Source: Salinicoccus sp. RF5
Lineage (GTDB): Bacteria; Bacillota; Bacilli; Staphylococcales; Salinicoccaceae
Assembly (NCBI RefSeq): GCF_020786625.1
Contig: NZ_JAJGRC010000003.1
Coordinates: forward strand, 1-64,000
Length of the DNA: 64,000 bases
Direction: 5' to 3'
Shown here: positions 36,061-43,943 of the stretch, in pieces
How the letters are laid out: every line of letters starts with the position of its first letter
How positions within the stretch are numbered: the stretch's first letter is position 1
The notes under the pieces: generated by a model
Database searches by the model: none
What the model was told of the DNA's origin: nothing
The model's input: the letters and a program-made list of their open reading frames with translations, nothing else
Program-made: the position numbers and the translations under genes

Positions 36061-36678
36061 ATGGAACTTCAGATTGCGCTCGATAGAATGAGTTATGATG
36101 AATGTTTTGAAACGTTGGAGGAAGTGTCGGACCATGTCGATATCATCGAGGTGGGCACAGGCGTCATCAAGGAGTACGGCCTCGGCATCGTCCGCGACAT
36201 AAAGGATAAATATAAGGATAAAAAAGTGCTCGCCGACATTAAAATATGTGATGCCGGCAGAAGTGAAAGTGAAGTCGCTTTCTCATACGGAGCGGATATC
36301 ATCACGGTCATGTCGTTTGCCGACAGGAAGACAATTATGGACTGTTTGGAAGTGGCGTCAGGAGAGGACAGGGAAGTGGTTGTGGACCTTCTGAACCATT
36401 CCGGTCCGAAGGTGCTTGAAATGCTCAAATCAATCGGCGCCGCTTCGGTCAGTGCCCATATCGGCAAGGACCAGCAGGGCGAAGCGGCGATGTCGGAGCA
36501 GCGTTTTGCCGGCCTTGAATCCTCCGGCTTCAGGATCTATGTGGCAGGGGGCATCAATGAGGACAACCTGACAGATTATATGCCGCTCGATCCTGCTGTC
36601 GTGATCGTGGGCAGCGGCATTACGAAGGCGGCGGACAAAAAAGGAAAGGCTGCACGCATCAGATCGCTCATGGAGTGA
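36061..36678 (+). CDS. hxlA: 3-hexulose-6-phosphate synthase
   Basis: HxlA (HPS) condenses formaldehyde with ribulose 5-phosphate, reversibly, to D-arabino-3-hexulose 6-phosphate. The 205-aa TIM-barrel protein has the OMP-decarboxylase-suprafamily motif DIKICDAG (Asp59, Lys61, Asp64) with Mg-site Glu30. SAHIGKDQQ (131-139) has the HPS form rather than the HxxR of 3-keto-L-gulonate-6-P decarboxylase. The N-terminus LQIALDRMS is typical. ATG 36061 follows AAGGAGG. An alternative decarboxylase activity is not fully excluded. Confidence 0.88.
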   Translation: MELQIALDRMSYDECFETLEEVSDHVDIIEVGTGVIKEYGLGIVRDIKDKYKDKKVLADIKICDAGRSESEVAFSYGADIITVMSFADRKTIMDCLEVASGEDREVVVDLLNHSGPKVLEMLKSIGAASVSAHIGKDQQGEAAMSEQRFAGLESSGFRIYVAGGINEDNLTDYMPLDPAVVIVGSGITKAADKKGKAARIRSLME

Positions 36679-36690
36679 TGCGTGCGGCGG

Positions 36691-36717
36691 GGACGGGCAG
36701 AGATGCCCGTCCTTTTT
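36691..36717 (+). terminator. Intrinsic terminator of the LacI/TRAP/RuMP operon
   Basis: GGACGGGCA-gaga-TGCCCGTCC is followed by five T, just past hxlA. Confidence 0.93.
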
Positions 36718-36961
36718 GTATGGAAAGAATGGTTAAAGACAGGTAAATATTCTTTAAGATTATGTAAATTTCCATTATAAGATGTATTGATGTGATTAAA
36801 TGGAGTATGAGGAGACGGAGAGCTGCAGAATCCAGTACGTTTAAGTGGGGAAGGGCATCTTCCGGGGTATGTGTATGGTAGAGATGCATGAACACCCCGG
36901 AGCAGCGGAAGAATGGGGACATGGAAGTCCCGGACGAATACACTGGTCGGGAGGAAGACGG
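36718..36961 (+). other. Structured leader region before the GDPD gene
   Basis: No gene is seen in this gap. TCCGGGGT (36861-36868) pairs with ACCCCGGA (36894-36901), and CTTCCG at 36859-36864 can instead pair with CGGAAG at 36906-36911. A GGGAC/GTCCC hairpin follows near 36915-36931. The alternatives are suggestive of a regulatory leader, but I recognise no riboswitch class. An open frame runs through part of it from 36845 but has no ribosome-binding site. Confidence 0.35.
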
Positions 36962-37729
36962 ATGCATACAAAAGTCTATGGTCATAGAGGCGCTATGGGG
37001 GAATATCCCGAAAACACGATGCTGGCATTCCAAAAGGCAGTGGACGCCGGAGTGGACGGCCTGGAGATAGATGTCCATCTGACGCGGGATGGGGAAGTGG
37101 TCGTCATCCACGATGAGCATGTCGACCGTACAACCGATGGAAGCGGCGCAGTCAAGGACATGAGTTTCCATACCTTGAGGAGGTTGAGTGCCGGGTGCAG
37201 TTTCGGCACTTTTGAGAAGTATGATCCTGTGATGTGGGGGCAGGAGCGCATTCCAACGCTTGAGGAAGTGATGGAGCTGGTCGCCCATAATGATATCGAT
37301 CTGAATATAGAGCTGAAGACCAATGTCTACGAATACGAAGGCATCGAAGAGAAGGTTCGTGATATAGTGCGTGAATACGGCTATTCGGACAAGGTCATCT
37401 ACTCTTCATTCCATCTTCCGAGCCTTCTGCGGATGCAGGCGATCGACCCGGAAGCACGGATTGCATGGCTGACGAGCAAGGTCCCATTATGGCCGATCGA
37501 TCAGATGGAGGAACTGTCGCTTGAAGCGCTCCATGTCGGCTACCGATCCATACTGAAGCACCCCGGACGGATCACCGGCATTGAGGACCGGATCCGGGTA
37601 TGGACGGTCAATGAAGTGTGGGAGGCGGAAAAACTGCTCGATCATGGTGTGCAGACGCTCATGACGAACTACCCGGAAAAGATGATGTCCCTTGTGGAGC
37701 GGGAAAAGAAAAAGATAGGCCACGTGTAG
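36962..37729 (+). CDS. Glycerophosphodiester phosphodiesterase
   Basis: The 255-aa GDPD-family TIM-barrel protein hydrolyses glycerophosphodiesters to glycerol 3-phosphate and an alcohol. Signature segments are YGHRGAMGEYPENTMLAF, GLEIDVHLTRDGEVVVIHDE and DRTTDGSG, with the catalytic His pair and metal-binding Glu/Asp. It has no signal peptide, so it is cytosolic, acting on phospholipid breakdown products. ATG 36962 has GGGAGGAAG upstream. Its end overlaps a bidirectional terminator shared with the next, convergent gene. Confidence 0.92.
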   Translation: MHTKVYGHRGAMGEYPENTMLAFQKAVDAGVDGLEIDVHLTRDGEVVVIHDEHVDRTTDGSGAVKDMSFHTLRRLSAGCSFGTFEKYDPVMWGQERIPTLEEVMELVAHNDIDLNIELKTNVYEYEGIEEKVRDIVREYGYSDKVIYSSFHLPSLLRMQAIDPEARIAWLTSKVPLWPIDQMEELSLEALHVGYRSILKHPGRITGIEDRIRVWTVNEVWEAEKLLDHGVQTLMTNYPEKMMSLVEREKKKIGHV

Positions 37730-37746
37730 CTGTGGCCTATCTTTTC
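37709..37746. terminator. Bidirectional terminator overlapping two stop codons
   Basis: AAAAGATAGGCCAC pairs with GTGGCCTATCTTTT around the loop. It spans the end of the GDPD gene and of the convergent DoxX gene, which are only 7 bp apart. Confidence 0.88.
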
Positions 37747-38093
37747 ATGTCTTCAAGCGTATCGGACATGACCTTCTGAAGGGGGAGCCTGCCGAGAAGC
37801 GCCCAGTCCGGCAGATGGGAAATGCCAAGTTTGTCCTGATGCGTATACATGTATATGTTGGCGGGGAAGACCGCCCAAAGGAACTTCTGCATGGCCCCGA
37901 GCTGCCAGTTCGTCACTTTCCGGGTCAGCAGAAGCATGCCGAACAACAGTTCAACCACACCGGTGAAGTATGCGATGAATGTCCTGAATGGAAGGAAACG
38001 TGGTGTGATATTGGCGAACTTTTCCGGTTTCAGGAAATGCGCAACGCCGGCGATGATGAAGATGGTGCCCATAATTATCCTTTTCATTTTCAT
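37737..38093 (-). CDS. DoxX-like membrane protein
   Basis: The 118-aa protein has four predicted membrane helices and the DoxX features GTIFIIAGVAHFLKPEKF and GVVELLFGMLLLTRK. ATG 38093 follows AGGAAGAAGG; the longer open frame upstream overlaps the DUF805 gene and is not coding. The biochemical role of this short DoxX subfamily is not established. Confidence 0.8.
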   Translation of the reverse strand: MKMKRIIMGTIFIIAGVAHFLKPEKFANITPRFLPFRTFIAYFTGVVELLFGMLLLTRKVTNWQLGAMQKFLWAVFPANIYMYTHQDKLGISHLPDWALLGRLPLQKVMSDTLEDMKR

Positions 38094-38208
38094 ATCCTTC
38101 TTCCTATAGCTTTGTACCCTTCCATATCCCCGCGATCCGCGCAATGGAAACATGACCGGCCGCTGATGTATAATCGGGGAGGAATCCAACCAGAAGGAGC
38201 GGAAGCAC

Positions 38209-38616
38209 ATGTTCAAATATTTCATAAGATTTTTCAAGAAAGCATTCCAGTTCAGGGGCAGGGCGACCCGCAGGGAGTACTGGATACCGAATCTCATCCT
38301 CGCAGGAGTCGGTGCACTGGTGGGCCGAAAAGGCGGAGAAGAGAACCCGCTGGAGGGGGCATTTACGGCAGTCGTCATGATCCCATCATTAAGTGTGACG
38401 GCACGGCGTTATCAGGACGCCGGCATCACAGGCTGGTATCAGGTGCCGCAGGCACTGTCCTTCCTGCTCCTCCCGGTCGTCTTCGTGAAGCCCGCAAAAA
38501 AGTGGATGAAGACAGCTGCCATCGCCGTCATTGCAGGCGTAAACATCCTTGGCCTCGTATTCTCATTGATGCCGAGTGATGGGGACAACAAATATGGCAG
38601 GAAGCCGATCCGATAA
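38209..38616 (+). CDS. DUF805 family membrane protein
   Basis: The 135-aa protein has the DUF805 marks: FRGRATRREYW near the N-terminus, ARRYQDAGITGWYQ in the middle and GDNKYGRKP at the end. Three or so hydrophobic segments are visible; the second half of the usual helix set is short. Function is unknown for the family. AGAAGGAGCGG lies upstream of the ATG, and a TATAAT lies near 38171-38176. Confidence 0.85.
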   Translation: MFKYFIRFFKKAFQFRGRATRREYWIPNLILAGVGALVGRKGGEENPLEGAFTAVVMIPSLSVTARRYQDAGITGWYQVPQALSFLLLPVVFVKPAKKWMKTAAIAVIAGVNILGLVFSLMPSDGDNKYGRKPIR

Positions 38617-38644
38617 AAATTTTAGGAATATAAAAATTTCCTAG

Positions 38645-38672
38645 TGAAAACACTTTCATCCTGTGCTATAAT
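38645..38672 (+). promoter_or_regulatory. Extended -10 promoter with cre-like site
   Basis: TGCTATAAT at 38664-38672 is an extended -10. TGAAAACACTTTCA at 38645-38658 matches the cre consensus at 13 of 14 positions and covers the -35 zone, so CcpA could repress here. Confidence 0.5.
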
Positions 38673-38703
38673 TCGCTTAACATTTTTAGAAGGGGAGACG
38701 GAG

Positions 38704-38823
38704 ATGGAAGCGAATCTGACAGAATTTCTGCTGCAATTCATTGCTTTGGCAACAGCGGGCGGCTTTGGCTACTGTGTTTATAAAATGAATAACGATACGT
38801 CAAAAGACAGGGAAGTGGAGTAG
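38704..38823 (+). CDS. Small hypothetical membrane peptide (39 aa)
   Basis: The frame encodes 39 aa with one hydrophobic segment (about residues 7-26) and a charged tail. AGAAGGGGAG sits at a good distance before the ATG, a clear promoter lies upstream, and a terminator overlaps its stop codon. That complete transcription unit is the main evidence that it is real. I recognise no family. Confidence 0.65.
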   Translation: MEANLTEFLLQFIALATAGGFGYCVYKMNNDTSKDREVE

Positions 38824-38844
38824 GCATACTCCACTTGTTTTTTT
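38813..38844 (+). terminator. Intrinsic terminator of the 39-aa ORF
   Basis: AAGTGGAGTA pairs with TACTCCACTT around ggca and is followed by G and a run of T. It overlaps the stop codons of this ORF and of the convergent DUF606 gene. Confidence 0.85.
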
Positions 38845-39763
38845 ATATCTGCAGCAGCATGATGCCCGTAAGGATCAGCACGCCGCCTAAGATCCGTCTT
38901 GTATCCACGGGATGGCGGTGTGTGCCGAAAAGACCGAAATGATCGATGGCAAGCCCGATCAGCATCTGCCCGAATATCACGCTCATCAGTGTCAGTGTTG
39001 CACCCAGGTGGGGCATCAGTATGATATTGGTTGTGACATAGACGGCGCCGAGCGGCCCGCCGGCAAGGTGCCACCATTTCAGCTGTCCTGCCCCTTCAAC
39101 GAAAAACGAGAGGCTCAGCCGGCGTGCGCTGATGAGGGACAGGATGAGCAGTGCCAGTGTACCGACCGAGAAGGAGATCAGCGAAGCGAGGAAGAAGGAT
39201 GAAACTTCGTACCTGAGCGCACTGTTGATTGCCGTCTGTATCGGGGGCAGGGCACCGGTGAACAGGCCGAGCAGGAGCCATCCGTTCGAACGGTTCCCGG
39301 CAACACGGGCGCTCCGCTTCTTATAGTTCATGAAGATGATGCCCCCGATCATTACGATGATGCCGATGATGCGGTAGGCGTTGAGCGGCTGTACGGGTGC
39401 TTCAAACCAGCCGAACGTATCGATGAAGAGCCCGATGACCATCTGGCCGGCCACCGTCATGATGACGGTGAGCGCAGCGCCGATGCGGGGCAGCAGTATC
39501 ATATTTCCCGTCAGGTAGACGACGCCGAGCAGGCCGCCGGTGAACCATATGTAAGAGAAGTCACCGGACAGCAGGAAGTCCGGCGCCAATTTTCCAGGAT
39601 TCACGATAAGGTTGATGAGCACCAGCAGAAGCGTTCCTGTGAGGAAGGAGTAGAAAGAGGCGAGTATCAGCGATTTCGTGAATAGGGAAAGGCGGCTGTT
39701 CACTGAAGTCTGTAGAGGGACGAGCATGCCGGCAAAGATGCCGAGGATCAGCAGGAATATCAA
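38843..39763 (-). CDS. DMT-superfamily DUF606 transporter, two tandem domains
   Basis: The 306-aa protein has about ten membrane helices made of two similar halves. Compare ILGIFAGMLVPLQTSVNSRL with LLGLFTGALPPIQTAINSAL, and GGLLGVVYLTGNMILLPRIG with GGPLGAVYVTTNIILMPHLG. Single DUF606 (YdcZ-like) proteins have about 150 aa and five helices, so this is a fused duplication. TTG 39763 is chosen because AGGAGG lies 7 nt upstream. Substrate unknown; a small-molecule exporter is likely. Confidence 0.85.
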   Translation of the reverse strand: MIFLLILGIFAGMLVPLQTSVNSRLSLFTKSLILASFYSFLTGTLLLVLINLIVNPGKLAPDFLLSGDFSYIWFTGGLLGVVYLTGNMILLPRIGAALTVIMTVAGQMVIGLFIDTFGWFEAPVQPLNAYRIIGIIVMIGGIIFMNYKKRSARVAGNRSNGWLLLGLFTGALPPIQTAINSALRYEVSSFFLASLISFSVGTLALLILSLISARRLSLSFFVEGAGQLKWWHLAGGPLGAVYVTTNIILMPHLGATLTLMSVIFGQMLIGLAIDHFGLFGTHRHPVDTRRILGGVLILTGIMLLQI

Positions 39764-39882
39764 TGTGGAACCTCCTTCCGGAAAATGTAGTTGATAATTA
39801 TTGTCATTTGCTTTGTAAAGCATCATCAAAGTTTGGTAACCTATAATTAGTCATTATAATACATAGTATAGGAGCAATGGAA

Positions 39883-40461
39883 ATGGAAGTCTTTGAAGCA
39901 ATAAAGAACCGTCGCAGCATTCCCAAACTGAAGGACACCCCGGTGGAGCGGGACAAGATTGAAAGGATACTCGAGGCGGCTACATGGGCGCCGAACCATC
40001 ATCATACGGAGCCGTGGAAATTCTTCGTGCTCAGCGGGGAAGGACGGAATCCGCTGTCCCGTGTATTGAAGGAAGTGGCACATGGCCGTGTCGAGGACCC
40101 GGAATCCGAGACGGGGATGAAGCGGATCGAAAAGATCAGCAGGAAACCTTTTGCTGCACCGACAGTCATTGTGGTCGCACTTTCACCTGACGACAATCCG
40201 AAAGCCATCTATACCGAAGATGTCTGTGCAGTAGCAGCAGCGACACAGAATATGCTCCTTGCTGCACATGAGATGGGCCTCGGCTCCATATGGAGGAGCG
40301 GACCGATCTACAACACACCGAAGGTCAAGGCGTATTTCAACCTGGGGGAACAGGAAGAGATACTGGGTCTCGTGTTCCTCGGCGAACCTGATGTGGTGAA
40401 GGATAATGCAAAGCGCACACCGTTCCAGGAAAAGACGACATGGCTTGAAGCGGATGAGTAA
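39883..40461 (+). CDS. Nitroreductase family flavoprotein
   Basis: The 192-aa FMN-dependent oxidoreductase has AIKNRRSIPKLKDTPV at its N-terminus. EAATWAPNHHHTEPWKFFVL supplies FMN-binding residues, and MLLAAHEMGLGSIWRSG is also conserved. ATG 39883 has AGGAGC 6-7 nt before it; the ATG six bases earlier is too close to that site. The physiological substrate is unknown. It is divergent from the DUF606 transporter. Confidence 0.87.
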   Translation: MEVFEAIKNRRSIPKLKDTPVERDKIERILEAATWAPNHHHTEPWKFFVLSGEGRNPLSRVLKEVAHGRVEDPESETGMKRIEKISRKPFAAPTVIVVALSPDDNPKAIYTEDVCAVAAATQNMLLAAHEMGLGSIWRSGPIYNTPKVKAYFNLGEQEEILGLVFLGEPDVVKDNAKRTPFQEKTTWLEADE

Positions 40462-40534
40462 ACTGAGCTATGGGCGCTATCACCACCAAAATCCGGGTAT
40501 AATGTACTAATTGCGTACCTGGAGGAGGTAGAGT

Positions 40535-40603
40535 ATGAGAAATATCATCTATATCGTTGTAGTCGTCCTGATCGTGCTGTTCATACTGGCACTCATACTA
40601 TAG
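40535..40603 (+). CDS. Very small membrane peptide (22 aa)
   Basis: This 22-aa frame is almost entirely one hydrophobic helix after MRN. A strong GGAGGAGG lies 8 nt upstream and a TATAAT at 40498-40503 upstream of that. The composition and signals resemble single-helix small proteins of Firmicutes. I recognise no family, and expression is not shown. Confidence 0.5.
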   Translation: MRNIIYIVVVVLIVLFILALIL

Positions 40604-40648
40604 TGGCGGCATCAGGCCGGACGGTACAGCGGATTTGGAGGATTGGAA

Positions 40649-40804
40649 ATGAAATATGCTGCGGCTATATGCTATCTGCTGGGTTTCCTGACCATGGTCG
40701 GCCTGCAGACGGTCATACCGGATCAATATGCAGTGCTTGGCTATGCGGCAGTTTTCCTGTTGTTCGTAACAGGGGTCTACTTCAGCTACAGCAGTGAATT
40801 ATAA
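40649..40804 (+). CDS. Small hypothetical membrane protein (51 aa)
   Basis: The 51-aa frame encodes two hydrophobic helices around a QTVIPDQY turn. TTTGGAGG precedes the ATG, and an intrinsic terminator follows the stop. It is 45 bp after the 22-aa peptide and may share its transcript. No family recognised. Confidence 0.62.
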   Translation: MKYAAAICYLLGFLTMVGLQTVIPDQYAVLGYAAVFLLFVTGVYFSYSSEL

Positions 40805-40805
40805 T

Positions 40806-40835
40806 GAAGCCTGTCTTCTGGCAGGCTTCATTTTT
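40806..40835 (+). terminator. Intrinsic terminator after the 51-aa ORF
   Basis: GAAGCCTG-tcttctgg-CAGGCTTC is followed by ATTTTT. Confidence 0.88.
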
Positions 40836-40889
40836 AAGGTGTATTATGGGGTATAATGAAATATAAATGTTCAGGAAAGAGGGAAGTGG

Positions 40890-43800
40890 ATGAAAAAGCT
40901 ATTCGGGATGATCATGGAGCGCAGCCTTTTGTTCATCATCTTGGTATTTGCGGTTTCAGTATTTGGAATCTATACATTTTTGACGATCGAGCAGCGTGAA
41001 ATACCAGAGACGGAAGTCAATCTGATCAACGTAACGACTCCATGGCCTGGGGCGGACAAGAGTGATGTCGAATCGAACATAACGGAAATTATAGAAGCGG
41101 AAATATTCAGTGTGGACGGGGTCGATAGCGTGTCATCCGTTTCCCAGGATGATGTTTCCGTGCTGACGCTGGAGATTGCCAATTCGGTCGAGACGAAGGA
41201 TGTCCTAAATGAAGTGAATAATCTCCTCGGTGGACTTTCCGGAGAACTCCCCGAGAATGCGGCCGATCCGGAAGTGCAGTCCGTCAGCAATACATTCCCG
41301 ATTTTGAGCTATCAGTTCCATGCTGAAGAGCGTGGGGAACTGGATGAGATAAGGGGCGACCTGGAGACGCTTGAAAGGGAAGTGTCCCAGATGGAAGGCA
41401 TCAGCGGTGTCACGGTCAAGGGCTATACTGACCAGGAGTATGAAATCAACCTCGACCGGGACGCTATGGCTGAAGCCCAGGTCAACCCGAACGAAATACT
41501 CGGTGAGATAGAAACCGCGCTGAATCCAGTCATCCTTGGCCAGGAAGAGGATGATGGCAATATCATCCGTCTGTCTTTCCAGGATGAAACGCCGCTTTCC
41601 GTACTGGAACAGGTGCGGGTGGGTCAGGGCAGTACGCCGCTCCCGGATATCGCAGAAATGGAGGAGGTAACATCTACTCCTGAAGATATCGTCGAATACG
41701 AAGGGGAGCCGGCCATTTCATTCACCGTCTTCCTCTCAAGCGGTGAAGATGTCCCTTCAGTCTCAGAAGATGTGGAAGCGGTCATGGATGATGGCATATC
41801 GGGTCTGCCCGATTCGATTGATGTCACTACACTTTCTTCCGAACGGGAAAATGTAGAGGATATATTCGTCGGGCTGTACATGTCATTGGCGATTGCCCTG
41901 ATTGCCGTCATCATCAGTGCCTCACTCGGGCTGTCGCTCTTCGGATCGATCACTGTAATGACGACTGTGGTGCTGTCCGTCATCATCGGCCTCATACCGG
42001 TGCCGTGGTTCGGTGTCGATCTGAACCAGATATCAGTCATCGGCCTGATCATCGCACTTGGTATACTGGTGGATGATTCGATCGTGGTCAACGACAACAT
42101 CGAAAGAAGATTCACTTTAGGGGACGACCGTCTTGACGGTGTCTACAATGGTGTGAAGGAAGTGGCACCTTCCGTCATCGCCTCAACATTGGCGATCGTA
42201 TTCACCTTCTCTCCGCTGCTGCTGCTCTCCGGAGCGAACGGGGACTTCATCAAGGCGCTGCCGAGCATACTGATCACGACGATGGTCGTATCGACTGTGC
42301 TGGCGCTGACATTCGTCCCGGCAGCGCGATATCTGCTCAAACGCAAGAAAGTGCCTGAGCATCCGGGATTGATCGGCAAGCTGTTCACGAAGGGCAGCGA
42401 CTTCTATGCGGACAGGGTGCTTCCTGCAATCATCAGGCGCCCACTCATCACATTCCTTACGGTGCTGGTCATCGGTGTGCTGTCGCTTGGACTCATCCGG
42501 TTCACGCCATTCGAGTTCTTCCCGGAAGCGGACCGCTCGGAAGTTACGGTCGATCTGATCTTCGCTGAAGACCAGACGATAGACCAGACGCATGAAGATG
42601 CGAACGCAGTACTCGACTACATGCTCGATGAAATGCCGCATGTGGAAGGGGCCTCCCTGTTTACAGGCACGGGGCTCCCGAATCTCTTCGGCGCATCACT
42701 CGATCAGGCGGGCTCCAATACTGCACAGATTGCACTTCAGATCGATAAGGAAGAGATCAGTGCTTCAGAAACAATCAACCAGTTTGAAGAACCCGTGCGG
42801 GAGGCCTTCCCGGAAGCAACCATATTCATGGAGACGATCATCCAGGGGCCTCCAGCCGGGGCGCCGATAACAGTGGAGCTTTATGAATCCGACCTCGAGC
42901 AGTTAAATGAACAGGCAAACAGCCTGCAGAGAACACTTGAAGACGAGGGTGCACTGGTGACGACGAATATTGGAGACCTGGTGCCTACGATCAACTACAG
43001 CATCGACTATGATGCACTTGAAGAGAATGGCGTCTCCATCTCCCAAGTGAAGAATGAGCTGAACATGCTTTCTGAAGGCATACCGATCCAGGGCATCATC
43101 GTCGATGGTGAAAACCGGGAGACGACCTTGAAATATTCCAATGACTACAGCGTAGAAGATGTGGAGATCATCAAGATGACCGGTGAACAGCCGGAGACAT
43201 TCCCACTCACCGACTTTGTCGAAGAGACCGAGACGGAAAGTTCCAAGTACATCCATCATACAAACGGAGACCGTATGGTGGAGCTCAAGGTATATGCAGA
43301 TGATGAAGCAGCTGCAGAAGAGAAGATCGAAGCATTCCGTGGCGAAATGCCTGAGACCAGCGAAATGATCATCGGTGGGGAGACTTCCGATCAGACGGAC
43401 TTCTTTGTCGAGATCAGTATACTTTTCGGAATCATACTCGTCCTTGTATATCTGGTCATAGCGATAGAGTTCAACTCCATCGTCATGCCGCTGATCATCG
43501 TCTTCAGCATCTTCCTTGCCATCAGTGGCGGCATCATCGGCCTGTTCGTCACCCAGACGCCGATCAGTTTCCTCGGCGTCATGGGGATGGTTTCACTATC
43601 CGGTATCGTCGTCAGGAATGCCATCGTCCTCCTCGACTTCATCGAAGCCCGGAGGAAGAGCGATGCATTCGATATACACGAAGCGATATATGACAGCGGA
43701 CGTGCACGCTTCAAGCCGATCCTGCTGACCACCATCACGAGCATCATCGCTCTGACACCGGTGGCCTTCAGCGGCGACGTCCTGTTCGTGCCGCTTGCAG

Positions 43801-43901
43801 TGACCGTCATTGCGGGTATTGCATTCTCCACGATACTCTCCATGATTGCCACACCGAGCCTTTACTACCTCTACTATAAGGTGAGGTACAGGAACAACTA
43901 G
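40890..43901 (+). CDS. RND efflux transporter permease (AcrB/SwrC type)
   Basis: The 1003-aa protein has the RND layout: an N-terminal helix, a large extracytoplasmic loop, six helices, a second large loop and five helices. The proton-relay pair Asp395-Asp396 lies in GILVDDSIVVNDNIERR. The opening MKKLFGMIMERSLLFIILV and the loop TPWPGADKSDVESNIT match the HAE-type family. No membrane-fusion or outer-membrane partner is nearby, as expected for the Gram-positive SwrC/YerP type, which exports surfactants or fatty compounds. GGAAAGAGGG precedes the ATG. Confidence 0.92.
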   Translation: MKKLFGMIMERSLLFIILVFAVSVFGIYTFLTIEQREIPETEVNLINVTTPWPGADKSDVESNITEIIEAEIFSVDGVDSVSSVSQDDVSVLTLEIANSVETKDVLNEVNNLLGGLSGELPENAADPEVQSVSNTFPILSYQFHAEERGELDEIRGDLETLEREVSQMEGISGVTVKGYTDQEYEINLDRDAMAEAQVNPNEILGEIETALNPVILGQEEDDGNIIRLSFQDETPLSVLEQVRVGQGSTPLPDIAEMEEVTSTPEDIVEYEGEPAISFTVFLSSGEDVPSVSEDVEAVMDDGISGLPDSIDVTTLSSERENVEDIFVGLYMSLAIALIAVIISASLGLSLFGSITVMTTVVLSVIIGLIPVPWFGVDLNQISVIGLIIALGILVDDSIVVNDNIERRFTLGDDRLDGVYNGVKEVAPSVIASTLAIVFTFSPLLLLSGANGDFIKALPSILITTMVVSTVLALTFVPAARYLLKRKKVPEHPGLIGKLFTKGSDFYADRVLPAIIRRPLITFLTVLVIGVLSLGLIRFTPFEFFPEADRSEVTVDLIFAEDQTIDQTHEDANAVLDYMLDEMPHVEGASLFTGTGLPNLFGASLDQAGSNTAQIALQIDKEEISASETINQFEEPVREAFPEATIFMETIIQGPPAGAPITVELYESDLEQLNEQANSLQRTLEDEGALVTTNIGDLVPTINYSIDYDALEENGVSISQVKNELNMLSEGIPIQGIIVDGENRETTLKYSNDYSVEDVEIIKMTGEQPETFPLTDFVEETETESSKYIHHTNGDRMVELKVYADDEAAAEEKIEAFRGEMPETSEMIIGGETSDQTDFFVEISILFGIILVLVYLVIAIEFNSIVMPLIIVFSIFLAISGGIIGLFVTQTPISFLGVMGMVSLSGIVVRNAIVLLDFIEARRKSDAFDIHEAIYDSGRARFKPILLTTITSIIALTPVAFSGDVLFVPLAVTVIAGIAFSTILSMIATPSLYYLYYKVRYRNN

Positions 43902-43910
43902 AATAAAGTG

Positions 43911-43943
43911 AAAAATCCCGATGACACTGTCATCGGGATTTTT
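43911..43943. terminator. Bidirectional terminator between RND and CDF genes
   Basis: AAAAATCCCGATGAC-act-GTCATCGGGATTTTT, a perfect 15-bp stem between convergent genes. Confidence 0.93.

Noticed and set aside
36061-36678. HxlA as 3-keto-L-gulonate-6-phosphate decarboxylase (UlaD)
   Set aside because: The HIGKDQ motif follows the HPS pattern and no UlaE/UlaF-type epimerases are present; an hxlB gene in the same operon favours HPS.
36845-36961. N-terminal extension of the GDPD protein
   Set aside because: The extra 39 residues show no family similarity and no ribosome-binding site precedes that ATG, whereas ATG 36962 has GGGAGGAAG and begins at the conserved HRG region.
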